Shown here: positions 18,661 to 32,151 of the stretch, piece by piece
Layout: each line of letters begins with the position of its first letter
Numbering within the stretch: the first letter of the stretch is position 1
Program-made: the position numbers and the translations under genes
Notes under the pieces: model-generated
Told to the model about the DNA's origin: nothing
The model's database searches: none
The model's input: the letters and a program-made list of their open reading frames with translations, nothing else
From: Triplophysa rosa
Lineage: Eukaryota; Chordata; Actinopteri; Cypriniformes; Nemacheilidae
NCBI RefSeq assembly: GCF_024868665.1
Contig: NC_079898.1
Span: 17,914,403-17,978,402, forward strand
Length of the DNA: 64,000 bases
Direction: 5' to 3'

Positions 18661-19530
18661 ATTTATTTAGCAGAAGACTACAAAAACAACAAATTCAGAT
18701 GCATTCGGACCTACATCAACGAATACATTACCAACAAGATTACATATCTTTAATTAATTATAAAAGTAAGGTGATGAATGCAACATAAAAAAACACTAGA
18801 AAACGGCACTATAGTATCTGTGCAATAAATTAACAATATACAAAGTGCTTCCTCTTATTTACAGTTAATATACAGTAACAGGGTAAAACTATTTTCAGGA
18901 TGCTAAACAAACACTCAGCAAGAAAACGTTTTTGTAAACATGATATGGAGACATACCCTCATAATAACCCCTTGTATAATCATTCAAATAAATTATCTAG
19001 TAAAGTACATCCCTGTTGGTGAAGGTTTTTTTTACAGTCTATTGTGCTTTGAATGATTTGATGCAGTGCTATTATAAAATGCAGAAAGATTTAGTAGGGG
19101 GTGTTTTACCGTACGTGCATTTAACAACCTACGCCATAGCTGCAAGTGAAATAATACAGATGAAAATATATGTGACCCTGCATGTGAAAACACGGATAAA
19201 TGATTGTTTTTTGTGCTTACCTGTTTTCTACATATGATGTAAAGAACATTCTGTGAAATATAACTTTACCATATTTAATGCTGACTGAGTAAAGTCATGT
19301 CAAAGATTGTAATCATAGTGAAATTAATGATTGAAATGCTCCTAATCTCATAATTAGATTGAGACTTTATCTTGGATTTCACAGACAGGGTCACATGTGC
19401 TCATCTAAAATCTCTTTGAGATCTAGACCTCCATTAAAGCATTCCTTAATATCCAATTATACCTCTGGACCTCAAGTTATTTACTTCACAACCTAAAGGC
19501 ATATTCTGAAACAAACAGTTCAGGACATCT
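18661..19530 (-). other. wnt8b: Probable wnt8b 3' UTR
   Basis: Non-coding sequence follows the stop. The first clear reverse-strand AATAAA on this side is at about 18662-18667. The extent is inferred. Confidence 0.35.
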
Positions 19531-22500
19531 CTAGAGCTTCTTCTTTAACCGATAGCTTTTCCTGCGACTGCTATCGTTCTTGACTTGTTTGGTCCTCTTC
19601 ACACAGTAGTACTTTGTGACAGTTTTACGGCACTGCTCGCATTTCACAGCACAGCACCAGTGGAACTTGCAGTTGCAGCTGGACACAGTCTCAGCCCTGC
19701 GCTCTTTTACAGCCAGACCGCAGTCTCCACACAGACGCTTGCAGCTGCGCTTCTCCCATTTGGTCAGGTTCTTGCCCTTTCTCAAGCATTCACGGCCTTC
19801 TGTACCTGGCAGACCCAGGGTGCGGTTCTCCAAGCAGTAGTTGGGGGAGTCCTCCAAATGCACCAGCTCTTTACGCGAGATGGATCTGAAGGTCTCGGCG
19901 ATGGCACCGCGGCTGGCCGCGCTGTTGCCTGCTCCGCGCAGCAGGTCCACCTTCAGAGCTCTGTGATATTTCTCCTTCAGATAGTTGCCCACCTCGCGGA
20001 ACTCCGGCAACTGCAGCCAGCAGGTCTGGGTGGTGCAGCTGCCAGACACTCCGTGACACTTGCACGTTCTCTGCATGGTTCCTTTTACCGCCTTATTGGG
20101 AAGAGGATCTCGTGTTAAAGAATTACCATTGCACTTCTGTGGAGAACACTTTTCATTCAACGGTTCATTCAGAATCAAGGGCATTCATTCATGCATTCCG
20201 GGGGCAAACGTTCATGTTTAAAAACACTCTAATTGGAATTGAACTCATCTGTCTACATATACAATGCTGTCTTTACTAGACAGGCTATACATCCACTTAA
20301 AAAAAAAAACACAGAAGGAAACTCTGAGTTAAGAGGAACCAGTTCAAGGTTCAAGTCTGGGGTTTTCTCTTTTCTGGTGAGCATACAATAATTCCTGACT
20401 TCAGCTGAAACAAACAGCTGTTCGCTTAAAAAGGAACGCCTCTTTTCTCAGGGAGGCACTTGCGAGGCGTTAGGCACAGAATCAGGGTTTCACATCGAGC
20501 CGGATTGTTCGACACAGGAAAGGGGTGTATTTATTTTGCATAGCCATTGTCAACATGTTTTCTGTCACGGACAGACGCAGTGGTAAGTCCATTGAAGAGT
20601 AAGTGAAAAAGAATTCTTTCACATTTTTTCAGTTACAATGATGCTCCAGGTGCCAATCAATTGACAAAACCTGCAGACGGGGCACAGACAGGATAAACAA
20701 AGCGCACTTCAGCCACATGGCCGTGATCCCCGTGGCTTTCTCAAGTACAACAAAGACCAACATAAATGTAAGATCCTTATTGCAAGAATAAAACTAAACA
20801 CTTATTTGGGAAGCAACAGAATACAGAACCTTTGGAAAGTGCGGACCCCTAGGTCGTCTAATTAAGCTAGCACCACTGATCCCAAGAATCTCAAGTTAAG
20901 GGTCCGTCATAAAGGACATTCACAGGCTGTAAATAGGCCCTTCTGGTACAGCGCACACTCTATTGGAAGAACGAGTGGCACCTTGCTTATAAGGCCGTGA
21001 ATGAAACTCTTGGGTGGTACGTAATCATTAGAAGCCCTGAAAAATGATTCAAAAGGCACTCTACAATCGGTCGGAGGCCAAAATAAATGTCTGAATTTTA
21101 GGCGCCGTCTTATGGCACAAGTGCCCAACCGGCCTGGTCGTTTTCTTAAAGGTTTAAGATGAGAGAGACTCTCCAAAGGGTAAAAATGACTTTATGTACC
21201 TTGCGTCCTACTTCATTGTTGTGCAGGTTCATGGCCGCTCTCGCGTCCTGTCCGGTTTCCAGCGCGTCCACAAACTGCTTGGAGATGGCCTCTCCGAAAC
21301 CCACGTTATCACTGCAGCCTCCCCACAGCCACCCCTGGCCACCTAAAACAGCAATAGCATGATGCTTTTGGACAGACATCAAGCATAAAAATCTACTTAT
21401 ATGTACTTTGCCAGAAAATGCGAAGCATTACGTGTTTTCAGTTGACGGCTTTTTACCTCGTTGGCCGTTCCGGGTGTCATCACAGCCACAGTTGTCAAAG
21501 TCACCGAGGCTGCAGTTCCGGGTGAGGGTGTACATGACCCCAGCAGAGCTTATAGCATGGAAGAACGCAGTCTCTCTGTTTGCTGTGAACACAAGCGTTA
21601 ATTATATTAATCATTTGCTCTTGGAGTTTGTACTGATTTTGAAATTCGTATGTGCTACATTGTTTAAAGGGCACCCTGTTACCATAAGGAAATCTAATCT
21701 AACCCTTAAAATTACTTTTGTGGGTGTAATCCTGATAAAAGGATGTTCAATTATTTAGTTGGAAACCAGTTTATTTAGATGTTATTGTATCAAACAAATT
21801 TTAAACTAAATGATGCGAATTCAGTCGTGTATTACAAAAAAGGTGCTTCAAAAGGTTCTTCGATGTCATATAGAAGAACCTTTTGGTTCCATAAAGAACC
21901 TTTAACATCTGAAGAATTCTTTAGATTATAAAAAAGTTGAAAAAGAGATGGTTCTTTAAAGAACCTTTGACTGAATGGTTCTTTGTGGAACCAAAATTCT
22001 TCTATGGCATCGCTGGGAAGAACCTTTTAAGCACCTCATTCGGCTATTATTTTATTGTTTTTATATAAACTAAAACATGTTTCTATTTAAGATATTGGCA
22101 TCCATCTCAACAAGGATGGCCTTTGACACTTTTCCCCAGCAACAAACATTCAGTACAAGTGTTGGTCTACTCTCATACATCGTCGGTCTGAGGTCGGCAT
22201 TGGACTGCAACAGGTCCCTCATTGGCACTTGAGGAATGCCTGATGAAAAGAGTCAGAGGCAAACCTTTGACCCACACCCTTTGACTCGAGAGGGCGTCCA
22301 TTTCACTCACTCACTCTGGTACACAATATACCCTTGGTGGCTTTTCTATTTGCCTGTTAACAGAGCAGGTTTAATTGACTCAAGAATGTTTTTATGCACA
22401 TCAACATTGAAAGAGGCTTCTCTGTGGTCTAAACCAGATCATTGTGTTTGTTTTAGATGGCGTATCTGTGATAGTTACAACTGGAAATTGAATCATTAAG

Positions 22501-24148
22501 CATAGTTCCCGTAGTTCCCAGTTATACGAATAACAAGCGCCGTCTCACTTTTATTCAAAAAGACATTCATTTTGATAGACTGAAATCTTAAAATTGTATA
22601 TATTTATTAACAGATTACAATTTCACTAAAATAAGAATCAGCAGAGGTCACCGTTCTCACCACTTCTCAGTCCACTGTGGGTGGAAAGCTGAAGAGCCCT
22701 CTCTGGGCAGTTCCAGCGGTCCCATGCAAACTGATACTTGCACTCTTCAATCCCACTCTGTGCTCCAGCGGCTACACTGCTGGAGTAGATCAAGTAAGCC
22801 TGAAATAGCACAAAACCAGACCAAACAATGAAATACTACAAATTCTAGATTAAATACTTCTAGTAAAGTGGTCACAAATGTACTGCCTGCACCAAAACCC
22901 ATTATAATTTTTTTGTCATCATGCAGGGTTGCAAGTAAAAATATTTAAGGCACATAAAAATGTTTCTGTTATATGTTTATGAAATATTATATTAATGAAA
23001 TAAAGACTTTATTCGTATTATAATTACTCTTAAAGTTATGGAAAAGTACAAGAAATTTAAAGTAGAGGTTTTCCCAATGGTAAAACATAAAGTGTAAACA
23101 ATAAGGGTCTATATAGCGCTGAAACTGTGGTTTATACAATCTAATATGTCTCAAGTGGTTTAGAAGAAACAGCTCTACAAGTGCTCTCACGGACGGCTGG
23201 GTTGCTAATGATGACCACCCACCACAGGCCCCTTCCCTGGCCACTCACTAAAAAGTCCTCACAACTTCACATTGTGAATGAGCTCAAGTGTGTGAAAGCT
23301 ATATGGTCCAGTCCACCCCAAGTAGCAAGCAATACCTAATAGAAGATATACATGTCGAAGAAATATACAGCACCTGTGCTGTGCGAATCTTTTAATTGCT
23401 CGCGTTGTGATCAAAAGGCGCACGTCAAATATTAGCTACTCAAATCCGTGAATTATTTCGACTTCTTGAAGTTTTTCTCGGCTGATAAAGATCAGAAAAG
23501 GAGATCAAAAGATGTAGGCTTACCTTTGGGCCAGTCATCAGGAAATTATTCACTGACCTGGAAGATAGATCAGCCCATTAAATCAGTGTTGGGTCTGAGG
23601 CTTTACATGGAGAGACAACATTTTTTACATGTTTCTCTGGAGATTACAAGAGAAAACCACACTGAAAAACATCGTTTTGTTAACAACGCTTCCATTCAAA
23701 AGTATATTTCACAGCCGTTATATTACAACTGCGAATGCACGATAAATTTCCAAATACAAATAACATTCAGTCCTACAGTATCAAAGTAAAATAGTCAAGA
23801 ATTGTTTATTATGCACCTTTTACAAAGTGAATTACAGAATACTTGTAGGCTTTAGGCTATCTGCAAAACCAACAATTTTCAGTTAATGCAAAATGCGTTA
23901 ATAAAAACAATCTTTCCTTATGGCGGCCATGAAGATCTATAAAATGAGATAATCAGTTGAAATGCTTTTGTTTGACGAGAAAAAGTCGGCAATAAATAAT
24001 CCAAAGATGTTTTAAAAAGTCTTTTACCGCGATGTTATCACCAAAGTGCGTTAACAACAATATAACGATGAACTTACCAACTGCAGCAAGACTTCATGTG
24101 TGCCATCAAGATGAAAGAGTAATAATAAACTTCCCAATGTATGAACAT
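19531..24148 (-). CDS. wnt8b: Wnt8b secreted signalling ligand (6 exons, 357 aa)
   Basis: Exons in transcript order are 24078-24148, 23524-23557 (34 nt), 22661-22799, 21457-21582, 21200-21342 and 19531-20091, 1074 nt in frame. Residues 1 to about 23 form a signal peptide (starts [17 protein letters not shown]). Then come [25 protein letters not shown] and the Wnt hallmark [10 protein letters not shown], whose Ser is the palmitoleoylated site. The Cys-rich C-terminal domain has CNCKFHWCC and a basic tail ending RLKKKL. Wnt8b acts through Frizzled/LRP and beta-catenin in caudal forebrain and midbrain patterning. The start is chosen because it gives a signal peptide and its exon ends in phase (TG then G for Trp). 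The neighbours hif1an and scd support the assignment. Confidence 0.96.
21838..22036. mobile_element. Short palindromic MITE in a wnt8b intron
   Basis: A roughly 200-bp inverted repeat begins AAGGTGCTTCAAAAGGTTCTT and ends AAGAACCTTTTAAGCACCT. The arms are mostly made of GGTTCTT/AAGAACC blocks. A degenerate relative lies at 38147-38330. Confidence 0.8.
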
Positions 24149-24209
24149 CCTGAGAGAGGACCGGCAGACTTTTCGTCACCTTGGAAAGCAGAGGAGTCTG
24201 CAAGAGCTC

Positions 24210-24216
24210 TATATAA
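24210..24216 (-). promoter_or_regulatory. Candidate TATA box of wnt8b
   Basis: On the minus strand the sequence reads GGTTATATAGAGC, 62-68 bp upstream of the wnt8b ATG, which would give a 5' UTR of about 35 nt. The motif is seen; its use is inferred. Confidence 0.45.
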
Positions 24217-24219
24217 CCT

Positions 24220-25839
24220 ACATCCAGAATTTAGAGGCTGGGGGTCTCATGTGTGAGCCAAGGGGGTTCTGAAATGGAGCTCCTCTCATCCCAACAAGAG
24301 ATTATCTGCTTAATTAAAGATTTTCCCTTTTCTTACTCCTTCAGCCAATCAGAACTATTGTACCAGAGAGAGACTGAAATGATCAAAAGGGCACCCTGGG
24401 CTCCTTCGGGACAAATAGCTGGGAAGAACTCCCCGCGTGCTAACAGTTGCAGTGAATTAATATGAAATCGGGATGGCATCTCTAAAATTGTGCCTTAAAA
24501 CTAAATTTCAAGAGCAGCATGAAAATTTTGATACAGTAGTGTCTTAAAAATCTTATTGAATGATTATTGGCATTATCTGCTGGATCAAACGACAAATGTT
24601 ATTTGTAGTGTTATATGCTATTTGGGGTGTTATAGGCCTTGCGAAAGATAAGTATTTATAGCTAGCCTATTCACAGTTTTATCAAAGATACATCTAAAAA
24701 TGTAATGGAAAATAAAACTAAAACATAAAATGAATAAACAATCATAAAAGCCACCAAAACTAAGAAACATAAGATGCGTGTTTCGGGTAATGATTAATTC
24801 ATGACAGCGGTTGTAATTTAGCGTTTTGCTGATTACATTACCGAGTTTCAAAACATCAAGCGATCTCATACCCAAATTCGTGGGGCGAATTAAGAGATTA
24901 TGATATACAGATGGACTTTACATAGATAAGAAGGATTATAAACCTAATTGATGAGATTTGTGTTTGCATTTTTTATTCGGCAGGATTTAAATAGGTGTTT
25001 TTATCTGTATAGCTGACCCTTCATGACCTTTAGGGTCTGATTCTTTGACGTCTTTATCTTCATGTGCAAATTAGGATTAGGAAAGATATTTGGGAGATTC
25101 CACGGGGATGTTTTTGGATTACGCCGTGAAAAACATTCATGAAATTCACGAATTTGACACTTAAGTTTGATACAAACGATAATAAACAATTTCCACAAAA
25201 AATGATTGTGGGGGACAATAGCAAGTTGGTAAATGTTAAATATTCTAAAATGTTCTTCCATTGAAAATGACTGACATTTTTTTGTAGGCTATCTCTATTC
25301 AAAGCAACTGTTAAGAAATGTTTAATAACAAAAACTATTATTCAAAATATAGTTTAAAATAGCATGTGCCTAAAGTTCTAATTTTTGCTATATCGCTGAA
25401 AAACAGAACTGAAATTAGTAAAATTAAACTATTTGAAAATGAATTCAGTAATTGTAAAAAATAATTAGACGCATTTCAGAGGCATGCTACAAAGACAGCA
25501 ATTTAATGTTTAATGCAAGTCATTCGTAGCCTATGGTTTCTTTACAAATAGTCTAGCTCGTGCATTAACAATTAACAAGCGCGAGAAAAGAAAGCTTTAC
25601 CGAGTATTTTCAGACATACACACATTTTATTAAATTAGGAAAATATTAATATTGATTCAAAATTGTCGTTTATTTCATGGTACAGTGAAATAACATTCTT
25701 TGAAAATGTGCCCATTAAGGCTCAGACATTAAAGGTCAACACTGTAAAAATAACACAGCCATAAAATATATACAGAAAATGTTGTTTCTTTGTTTTAAAC
25801 ATGGGTATATATTTTAAATATATATTTCACACATATACA

Positions 25840-25875
<36 letters not shown>

Positions 25876-27030
25876 AATGTGTATTTTGAGCGAGCAATTG
25901 GTTATTCATTTTTCAGAGAAGAGTCGAGAAAAGCCCACTTGGAAAATTGGAAAGTTAGGCATCATCATCTTTGTGTTCCAATTTTGAGTATAGGCAAAAT
26001 AGTTGAATGTATTTATTTTTTAAGACAAAAGGCATGTCATGAACTTTTAAATATATAAATGTTCCATTTATAAAGACAAATAAAAGTCCCATATTAAATC
26101 TGTAATGGATTAATAGCCTATACTACGGTTACCTCAACAGATAAACTAAATATTATAGCACGTGTTGCTTAAGCGCAATTGTTTTAAAACATGTCACCAT
26201 ACACCTGTTCATCATATTTGTCAGGTGTATTAAAATGATAAATGTTACTTAAAAGTTTGTGGTGAATTAGGAAATTCCTCATCATTAGCACCATTTATCC
26301 AAAATGTGACTTTTGACTTGGTATTTAGCATCATTTCATGGTTATCGCCAATGTTTCTAACAACAATGCCAGAAGATGAATGATCCACAACATTTCCATT
26401 TATGCTGTCCGTACTGATAAAAGGTTATTATTCTAAAGCTCAATGCAATTATATTATGTATTAATATGAAAATGTTTGGTTACATTAAGATTACCAAATA
26501 ACCCTCAAGACCCATTTTCTGTGGCACAGCAACACTCCAGACTTGTGACTAAGAGCTTATACTTAGAGTTAATCATATTTCAAATAGCAGCTTTTATCAC
26601 TAGAAACCAGAGAATGCAAAATAAAGCCAGGTGATTATTAATATCATGTCATCTTAATTTTACAACTTAATATCATGCTGGAATTCTATTTCTACTTCAG
26701 AGCAGTTTATCCAAAAAAAATACATGGGTCAACCTGAGAGAGCTGCAATGAGACACACAAAGTAGTACCATCTCCTGCCACTTGAGGCAGACTGCGGCAT
26801 AATTATTCTCTCAATGTATGTTTTTTATCATAAACAACCCATCCTCATACTCCAAAACACATCATGAAAAGGAAAAAAGGTTTTCAGAATGAATGTTAGT
26901 CTTATGCACTCTGGAATTTCTCATCTTATGAAAGTGGATACGTAACCTTCACTGAACACTGTGAAATGCTGCTAATGCATTTATACATTTTGGCTTACCG
27001 TAACTTTTTCGTTCAGTATACGAAATTAAT
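24220..27030. other. Intergenic region between wnt8b and scd
   Basis: No gene is recognised. The DNA is AT-rich with a (TA)n run at 25841-25870. The first few hundred bases upstream of wnt8b may hold its enhancers, but I see no motif I would name. Confidence 0.45.
25841..25870. repeat. (TA)n microsatellite
   Basis: About 15 perfect TA units, with further TA-rich sequence to the left. Confidence 0.95.
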
Positions 27031-27033
27031 AAT

Positions 27034-30000
27034 TTAACCACTTTTGTGGCTGCCATCACCGGTGCGTTTAACACGGGCCATGATGGTCTCACGGGGCATC
27101 TTTCTGCAGTCCGAGGCCAGGCCAAAGTAGCACATGAGGTCTATGAATGCTTTGGTCACATTCAGTCGACTGCCAAACTCACTTGTAGCATAATCATGTG
27201 GGAATGTGTGATGGTAGTTGTGAAACCCTTCACCTGAAATTAAATGATGGATATGTTGTCATAGCTGTGCAAGAAATAAATATCATTGTGTCACAAAAGT
27301 AAAAATGCTTTTAAAATAGAAATAAAGAGGGAACCGTTCCTACCAATGGCACTGAAGGCAACCAGTTTGTTCTCTCTAGGGTTGATGTTTTGGTCATAGG
27401 GTCTCATTCCCCACATGTGAGCTGCACTGTTGACCAGCCAGCTCACATTGAGGACAACTGTGTATCTCAACAGACCAGGGATGAGGTAACCCACCCAAAG
27501 ACTCTCTTGCCAAAAGAACCATGGTACAACCGTGGGGATAAGGAAACACACCACCACCACAGACAACTTGTAATATCTAGAAAGAGAGAAATGAAGCATA
27601 TTTAAAAAAAACAAATCTTCATATTTTCTCTCTGACAGACACTGCTTTGTGTGTCATGTGTTTTGATCGCTTCTACTCTATGAAACACCAGATGGAACAG
27701 AATGGACAGCTTGAAATGCTGACTAACCAGCTTATTCTTTACTATCTGATGTAGCCATTCTATTATATGTTTTAGAAACATTATCAAAACATTGAACTCT
27801 TATCAAGAGGTACAGGATGTTTGTTGGACTTCAGCCAATGTGATGAAACTGGCTATTTATTTTAATTTCCAAAACTACATGGCAGTTTTCCTTGTCATGA
27901 GAGAACATCTGGATCACATTTTATTTTGTACTTTTATTTTTTGTAGTTTTTAATAGCTATTACAAAGCAACAATACATTATATTTTATTATAAATGGCAG
28001 GAGTACTATAAAGCATTTGCACAAAACAAAGCATTTGCACTCGAAACTCTTAAAGGGCCCCTTATCCAGAAAATGCACTTTTAAATGTTGTTTGAACATA
28101 ATTGTGTATCAGGTGTGTGTGTACAGAACCACCCTAGAACGATAAAAAAACAAATCTTTTTTTTTAAATCCCCAATAAAGCTCAACAGTCCTCTTGAACA
28201 AGGTGTTGGCATTCTCAGTAAACTGACGTCACATTGATTGCCCTGCCTAAGACATGCTGATGGACTGCTGTCTCCGCCCTTATCGAGTTGTACACTCTCC
28301 ACCATTGTTTTCAAGCTGGACTGTATAGTTACAGAGAGCTACAAGAATGTTTTGTTGTTGGATGCAAGACTGAACATAAGTCTTCATTTACTCCCGACAT
28401 CTGAGACACTTAAGATGCTGTGGATTACTTTTATTTCTCAACGGAATGTGCAGAAGACATCAGGTGAAGTCACTTTACACCGGGATGCTTCACAAATGAA
28501 TGTTAGTAAAATGCTGGATTTATAATGGGTCATTTTTTCAGTTTTTAAACATATGACGTGTTTGTCCCATGTATTGTCACTTATAAAAACAATGTGCACG
28601 TTGTCACAGACACATTCTGTGGACTTATATTACATTTTGTAAAAGAGCTAGATTTGGGGCCCTTTAAGTCTAGCAAAAGACAAAATCTTCCTACCAACCT
28701 CCTCTGAAACATTACAACTCCATCTGCTTCAAGATCACTGAGATCCAGCCTGCTTCCTTTCTTAATAACATCTGGGTGTTTACGGACCAGCAGCCAGCCA
28801 ATGTGAGCGAAGAAAAATCCCCTCCGAGCATTGTGGGGGTCTGCATCGGTCTCCGAAAACTTATGGTGAACGCGATGATCTCTGGCCCACTCATAGATAT
28901 CATTCTAAATGGATAATATATATTTACATACATTTATATTATATAGAGAGAGATTGTAAAAAAATGAATTTATAGCAAAGTACTAGTCATTTGGCAGGTG
29001 CTTTTTTCTGAAAAATTTCCAGCCAAAAAGGTACATTATTGATAGTTCACGCAACACCCCTTGTGAGATTTCACCCCATTACACCACATCACCTCATCTA
29101 AGATGTGTTCAACTTTACATTATTTTTAAAGGATTCTCCTTCATGCCTCGGTGTCTGTTTTAACGCCTTTGTATTTTTTCATCCACTTTATAAAACGGTT
29201 TACCTGAAAAGCCATAGAGTTTGCGACTGCTAGGAAGATCCGCAATGGCAGTGAGGCTTTGTAGGACCTGTGGCTCCAAAGGCGATGGACACCAGCAGTA
29301 ATTCCTAGAGCACTTATCATGAAACACACCCCACCTGCCACACAACAGAAAAAATAGTAGGTTTAACTACACAGTCATTCTGTGGTTTGGTTTGTAATGG
29401 TGCACGCGTGTGCCCTGGAATTGTTCTATGAGTGGACAATATATCTCGCTGTGTGCTGTCAGACAAGCCCCAGACTGTGAAGAAGAGTGCACTGTTATGA
29501 CCCTGCTCAGTTTACAATGGAGAGCCTATTTAAACAGCAATCGGTCATTGTTCTAGGGTGCAATATTATGCTGTTCTGCGATGCAAAAAATGCACCAAAC
29601 AGTGAAGCAGTTTTAGATTTTGGTGAAATTTCAAGTTATTCTTATGACTGTCTCTCTCAAACACATACAAACACCATTCGAAATAACAAATTATAGCAAA
29701 GACAAAAGGTGTCATGGCATATTTTTGTGGGAGAAGAAATGTCTAACATTGTTTTAAAGGTTGAATTAATAGATTAAATCTGAGATCTGTAATCACAACT
29801 TTAATCTTTAGAGAACGCCACGCTCACGTGAGGCAAGACATGTACATTACAACGGTGGAACCAGAAAAAAGACAAACATAACAGACAAATATTTATTAAC
29901 ATAAACATAAGAGCCATCTTACAGTATCAGAATAAGCAAGATAACTTACTCCACATGAGGGTTAAGGAAGAGGTGGATGGAATAAGGATCAGTCCATAAA

Positions 30001-30130
30001 GCGCTCCTATGTGTAATAGAGACATTAACACAACGTTTCTCCAGACTATTTGTCTTGAAGGTTCCGGGCCCTCTTTCGGAGCATCATCATACGCATCTTC
30101 TGCTAGCGGTGTTTTGTCCATTGCTTTCAT
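27034..30130 (-). CDS. scd: Stearoyl-CoA (delta-9) desaturase, 5 coding exons, 316 aa
   Basis: Coding exons in transcript order are 29950-30130, 29204-29334, 28699-28904, 27344-27576 and 27034-27233, 951 nt in frame. The enzyme is a di-iron membrane desaturase of the ER that puts the delta-9 double bond into palmitoyl- and stearoyl-CoA using cytochrome b5. The His boxes are visible: HRLWSH (77-82), HRVHH (114-118) and HNYHH (255-259), plus NSAAH. Hydrophobic segments fit four membrane spans, and the C-terminus ends in a GDGSHKSG-like tail. I start at the ATG at 30130 because an acceptor (CTCGACAG) lies just upstream. An upstream in-frame ATG at 30157 would lie in the intron in that model. Teleosts have scd and scdb; which paralogue this is needs a tree. 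Confidence 0.95.
28050..28667. mobile_element. TTAA-flanked MITE in an scd intron
   Basis: It begins TTAAAGGGCCCCTTATCC and ends TTTGGGGCCCTTTAA, giving TIRs around AAAGGGCCCC with TTAA at both edges. The interior (618 bp total) is non-coding. Confidence 0.8.
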
Positions 30131-30352
30131 GCTCCTTAATGTTTTCTGTCGAGACAAGGAGTCGATTTTATTCTCACGACCGTGTGCAAAAGGCGTTTTT
30201 CGGATATTTTTAAGACAAAGCGCTCATCTGTCAAAGCACGCATACAATTAACAAATACATTTTTATTTCTGGATATAAATGAGTATCTTAATTTAGCCAG
30301 CAAACCTCAGACACGCGATAAAATAAACGCGCATTAACGTGAGTGCCCTTAC

Positions 30353-30470
30353 CTTTATTTGAGATGCAACCATAACTGCGTAGCCTATTGCAATATGATT
30401 GACGTGTCTGGCAAGAAGCGGGAGAAGACAACAGCGCTTTCTCGTCGGGTGATTTTTGTCTTATCTAACC
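30353..30470 (-). other. scd: Probable 5' UTR exon of scd
   Basis: A donor on the minus strand (AATAAAG followed by GTAAGG) ends a putative non-coding exon at 30353. A CCAAT box on the minus strand (within ATTGGT, about 30550) lies upstream, as expected for an SREBP/NF-Y-controlled lipogenic gene. The transcription start is a guess. Confidence 0.4.
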
Positions 30471-30984
30471 CTCTGATTTCGGTTTTTGGATGTTGAAAAC
30501 GATGCAATTGGGCGAGGCAGAAGGGATGCCATCTACTCCAACCAGTTTCATTGGTTGCCTGGTTATCTGATGCTTATGTTAAGAACGCCATGTACACTAT
30601 GCTGTATATGATTATACTTCATTCATTGCTAAGAATGAAGTCACGCTAAGAATCAAGTCACGTTGATATTTGTGGCTCAAAGAATTAACATACGACTCAA
30701 ATAGTTTAGCATAGCCCTCGATAACGCCTATAGAAAAGATGTTATTTTTAAAACTATAGTGTTCGAATACACATTGCGTTTGATCTCCTGACAGACGTTC
30801 AGCATTCATGAGTGCATCTGTAAAGGCATCGTTTTAAGATACGAGGAACTATAACGTACAAACCAATATTTATTTGTGATGCATTTACAAATACTTCCAT
30901 TTTTTGCATAGAGTTAGTCAGTGTTCTAATGAGACATCATTGGCCTTTAAGAAACATAGAACGAGATGACTTTTCCAGCCAGTA

Positions 30985-31432
30985 ACTCAACTCAACTCAA
31001 CTTTATTTATATAGCGCTTTTTACAATCTTCATTGTTACAAAGCAGCTGTACATGAGACATATTGACTATAAGCAAAACAATTAAAGTTGTACCTGTAAA
31101 AACAAGAAAAAGGTGAAAACACAGAAGACAGACATACCCACCCACATACAAAACACTCCACACACACAATATGCACGTACTAACACACATAGACATAGAC
31201 ACACACACACCACACACGTACGCGTGCAGACAAGTACGCATGCACAGTGAGAGCACACATTTAAGCTAAAGGAGAGAGAAGCACATGTCAAATATAACAG
31301 ACTATAAATTCCTATATGCAATATTAATTAAGTAAAACTTTAAAATTCTAAAGCAGCCCCCCGGCCAGGCAAATAGTGCAAAAAACAGTATGGGTGAGGA
31401 ACCCAAAACTCTAATCGAGAAAAAAAACCCTC
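30985..31432 (-). mobile_element. 3' tail of an L2-type LINE (or dependent element)
   Basis: It starts with a short tandem ACTCA run, then CTTTATTTATATAGCGC, a tail motif I know from many teleost non-LTR elements. It continues to a segment with GGCAAATAGTGCAAAA and GAGGAACCCAAAACTC. No coding part remains. A CA-rich stretch interrupts it at about 31140-31260. Confidence 0.6.
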
Positions 31433-31551
31433 AGTGATTGAATACGAGTTCAGTAAACCGCATTATATTAACTTGCGTTCAGCCACAGGCGTGTTCTCTC
31501 GTCAAAGAGACAACCATTTAGGCCTACCTGATGCTTGCTCAGTCTGTGCAC

Positions 31552-31790
31552 ATAAAGGGATAGCTCACTCAAAATGAAAATTCTTTCATCCTTCTACTCG
31601 CCTTTATTAGGCCTAATCCCTTATTTCAAACTATTTCTGACTACGGCTGTTTCTGCAGAATACAAAAGAGCCAAACCAAACAACAACACTGACTTCCATT
31701 GTATGGACACAAAACCAGATATTTCCCAAATCTTCTTCTGCATTCCACAGAACAAAGTCGTGCAGGTTTTGAACACATAAGGTATTTTTA
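31552..31790. mobile_element. Decayed Angel-like MITE
   Basis: It starts AAAGGGATAGCTCACTCAAAATG and carries the family's arm text (GAAAATTC, then a tract with TTCCATTGTATGGACAC). The right end is eroded. Confidence 0.6.
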
Positions 31791-32151
31791 ATTTTTTAAT
31801 AATGATTGTTTCTTGCTTTATTTCTAACCCACTTTATTATTGGCATTGGCATGTTGCAACCTTGGTACATAATATAGCGCTCATTTGCACGTCAAGTAGC
31901 GTCACGCAAAATGGAGGAACGTCGCAATGGCACCCTCTAGTGATAATGTTAAGGGTTTGCAATGCAGACATTGCAATGAAATGAACACATTTCGCAACAT
32001 TAAAAAATACATTTGAATGTAATTTTAATGAGTTTAATGTAATACCGAGTCTCAATTTTCAGCTAATTCATGGTAACTACACTCAAATAGTAAAGAGGTA
32101 TTCATCTACTGTTGTTACAAAATGACCAATTCCCTTCAGTCCCAATTTTCT

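Noticed and set aside
19585..20118. 177-aa open frame antisense to the last wnt8b exon
   Set aside because: It exactly mirrors the Cys-rich wnt8b coding exon, whose base composition keeps the opposite strand open; no recognisable protein family.
30131..30157. Alternative scd start (MSRQKTLRS)
   Set aside because: A splice acceptor (CTCGACAG) lies inside it, so most of this segment is probably intron; not excluded without cDNA.
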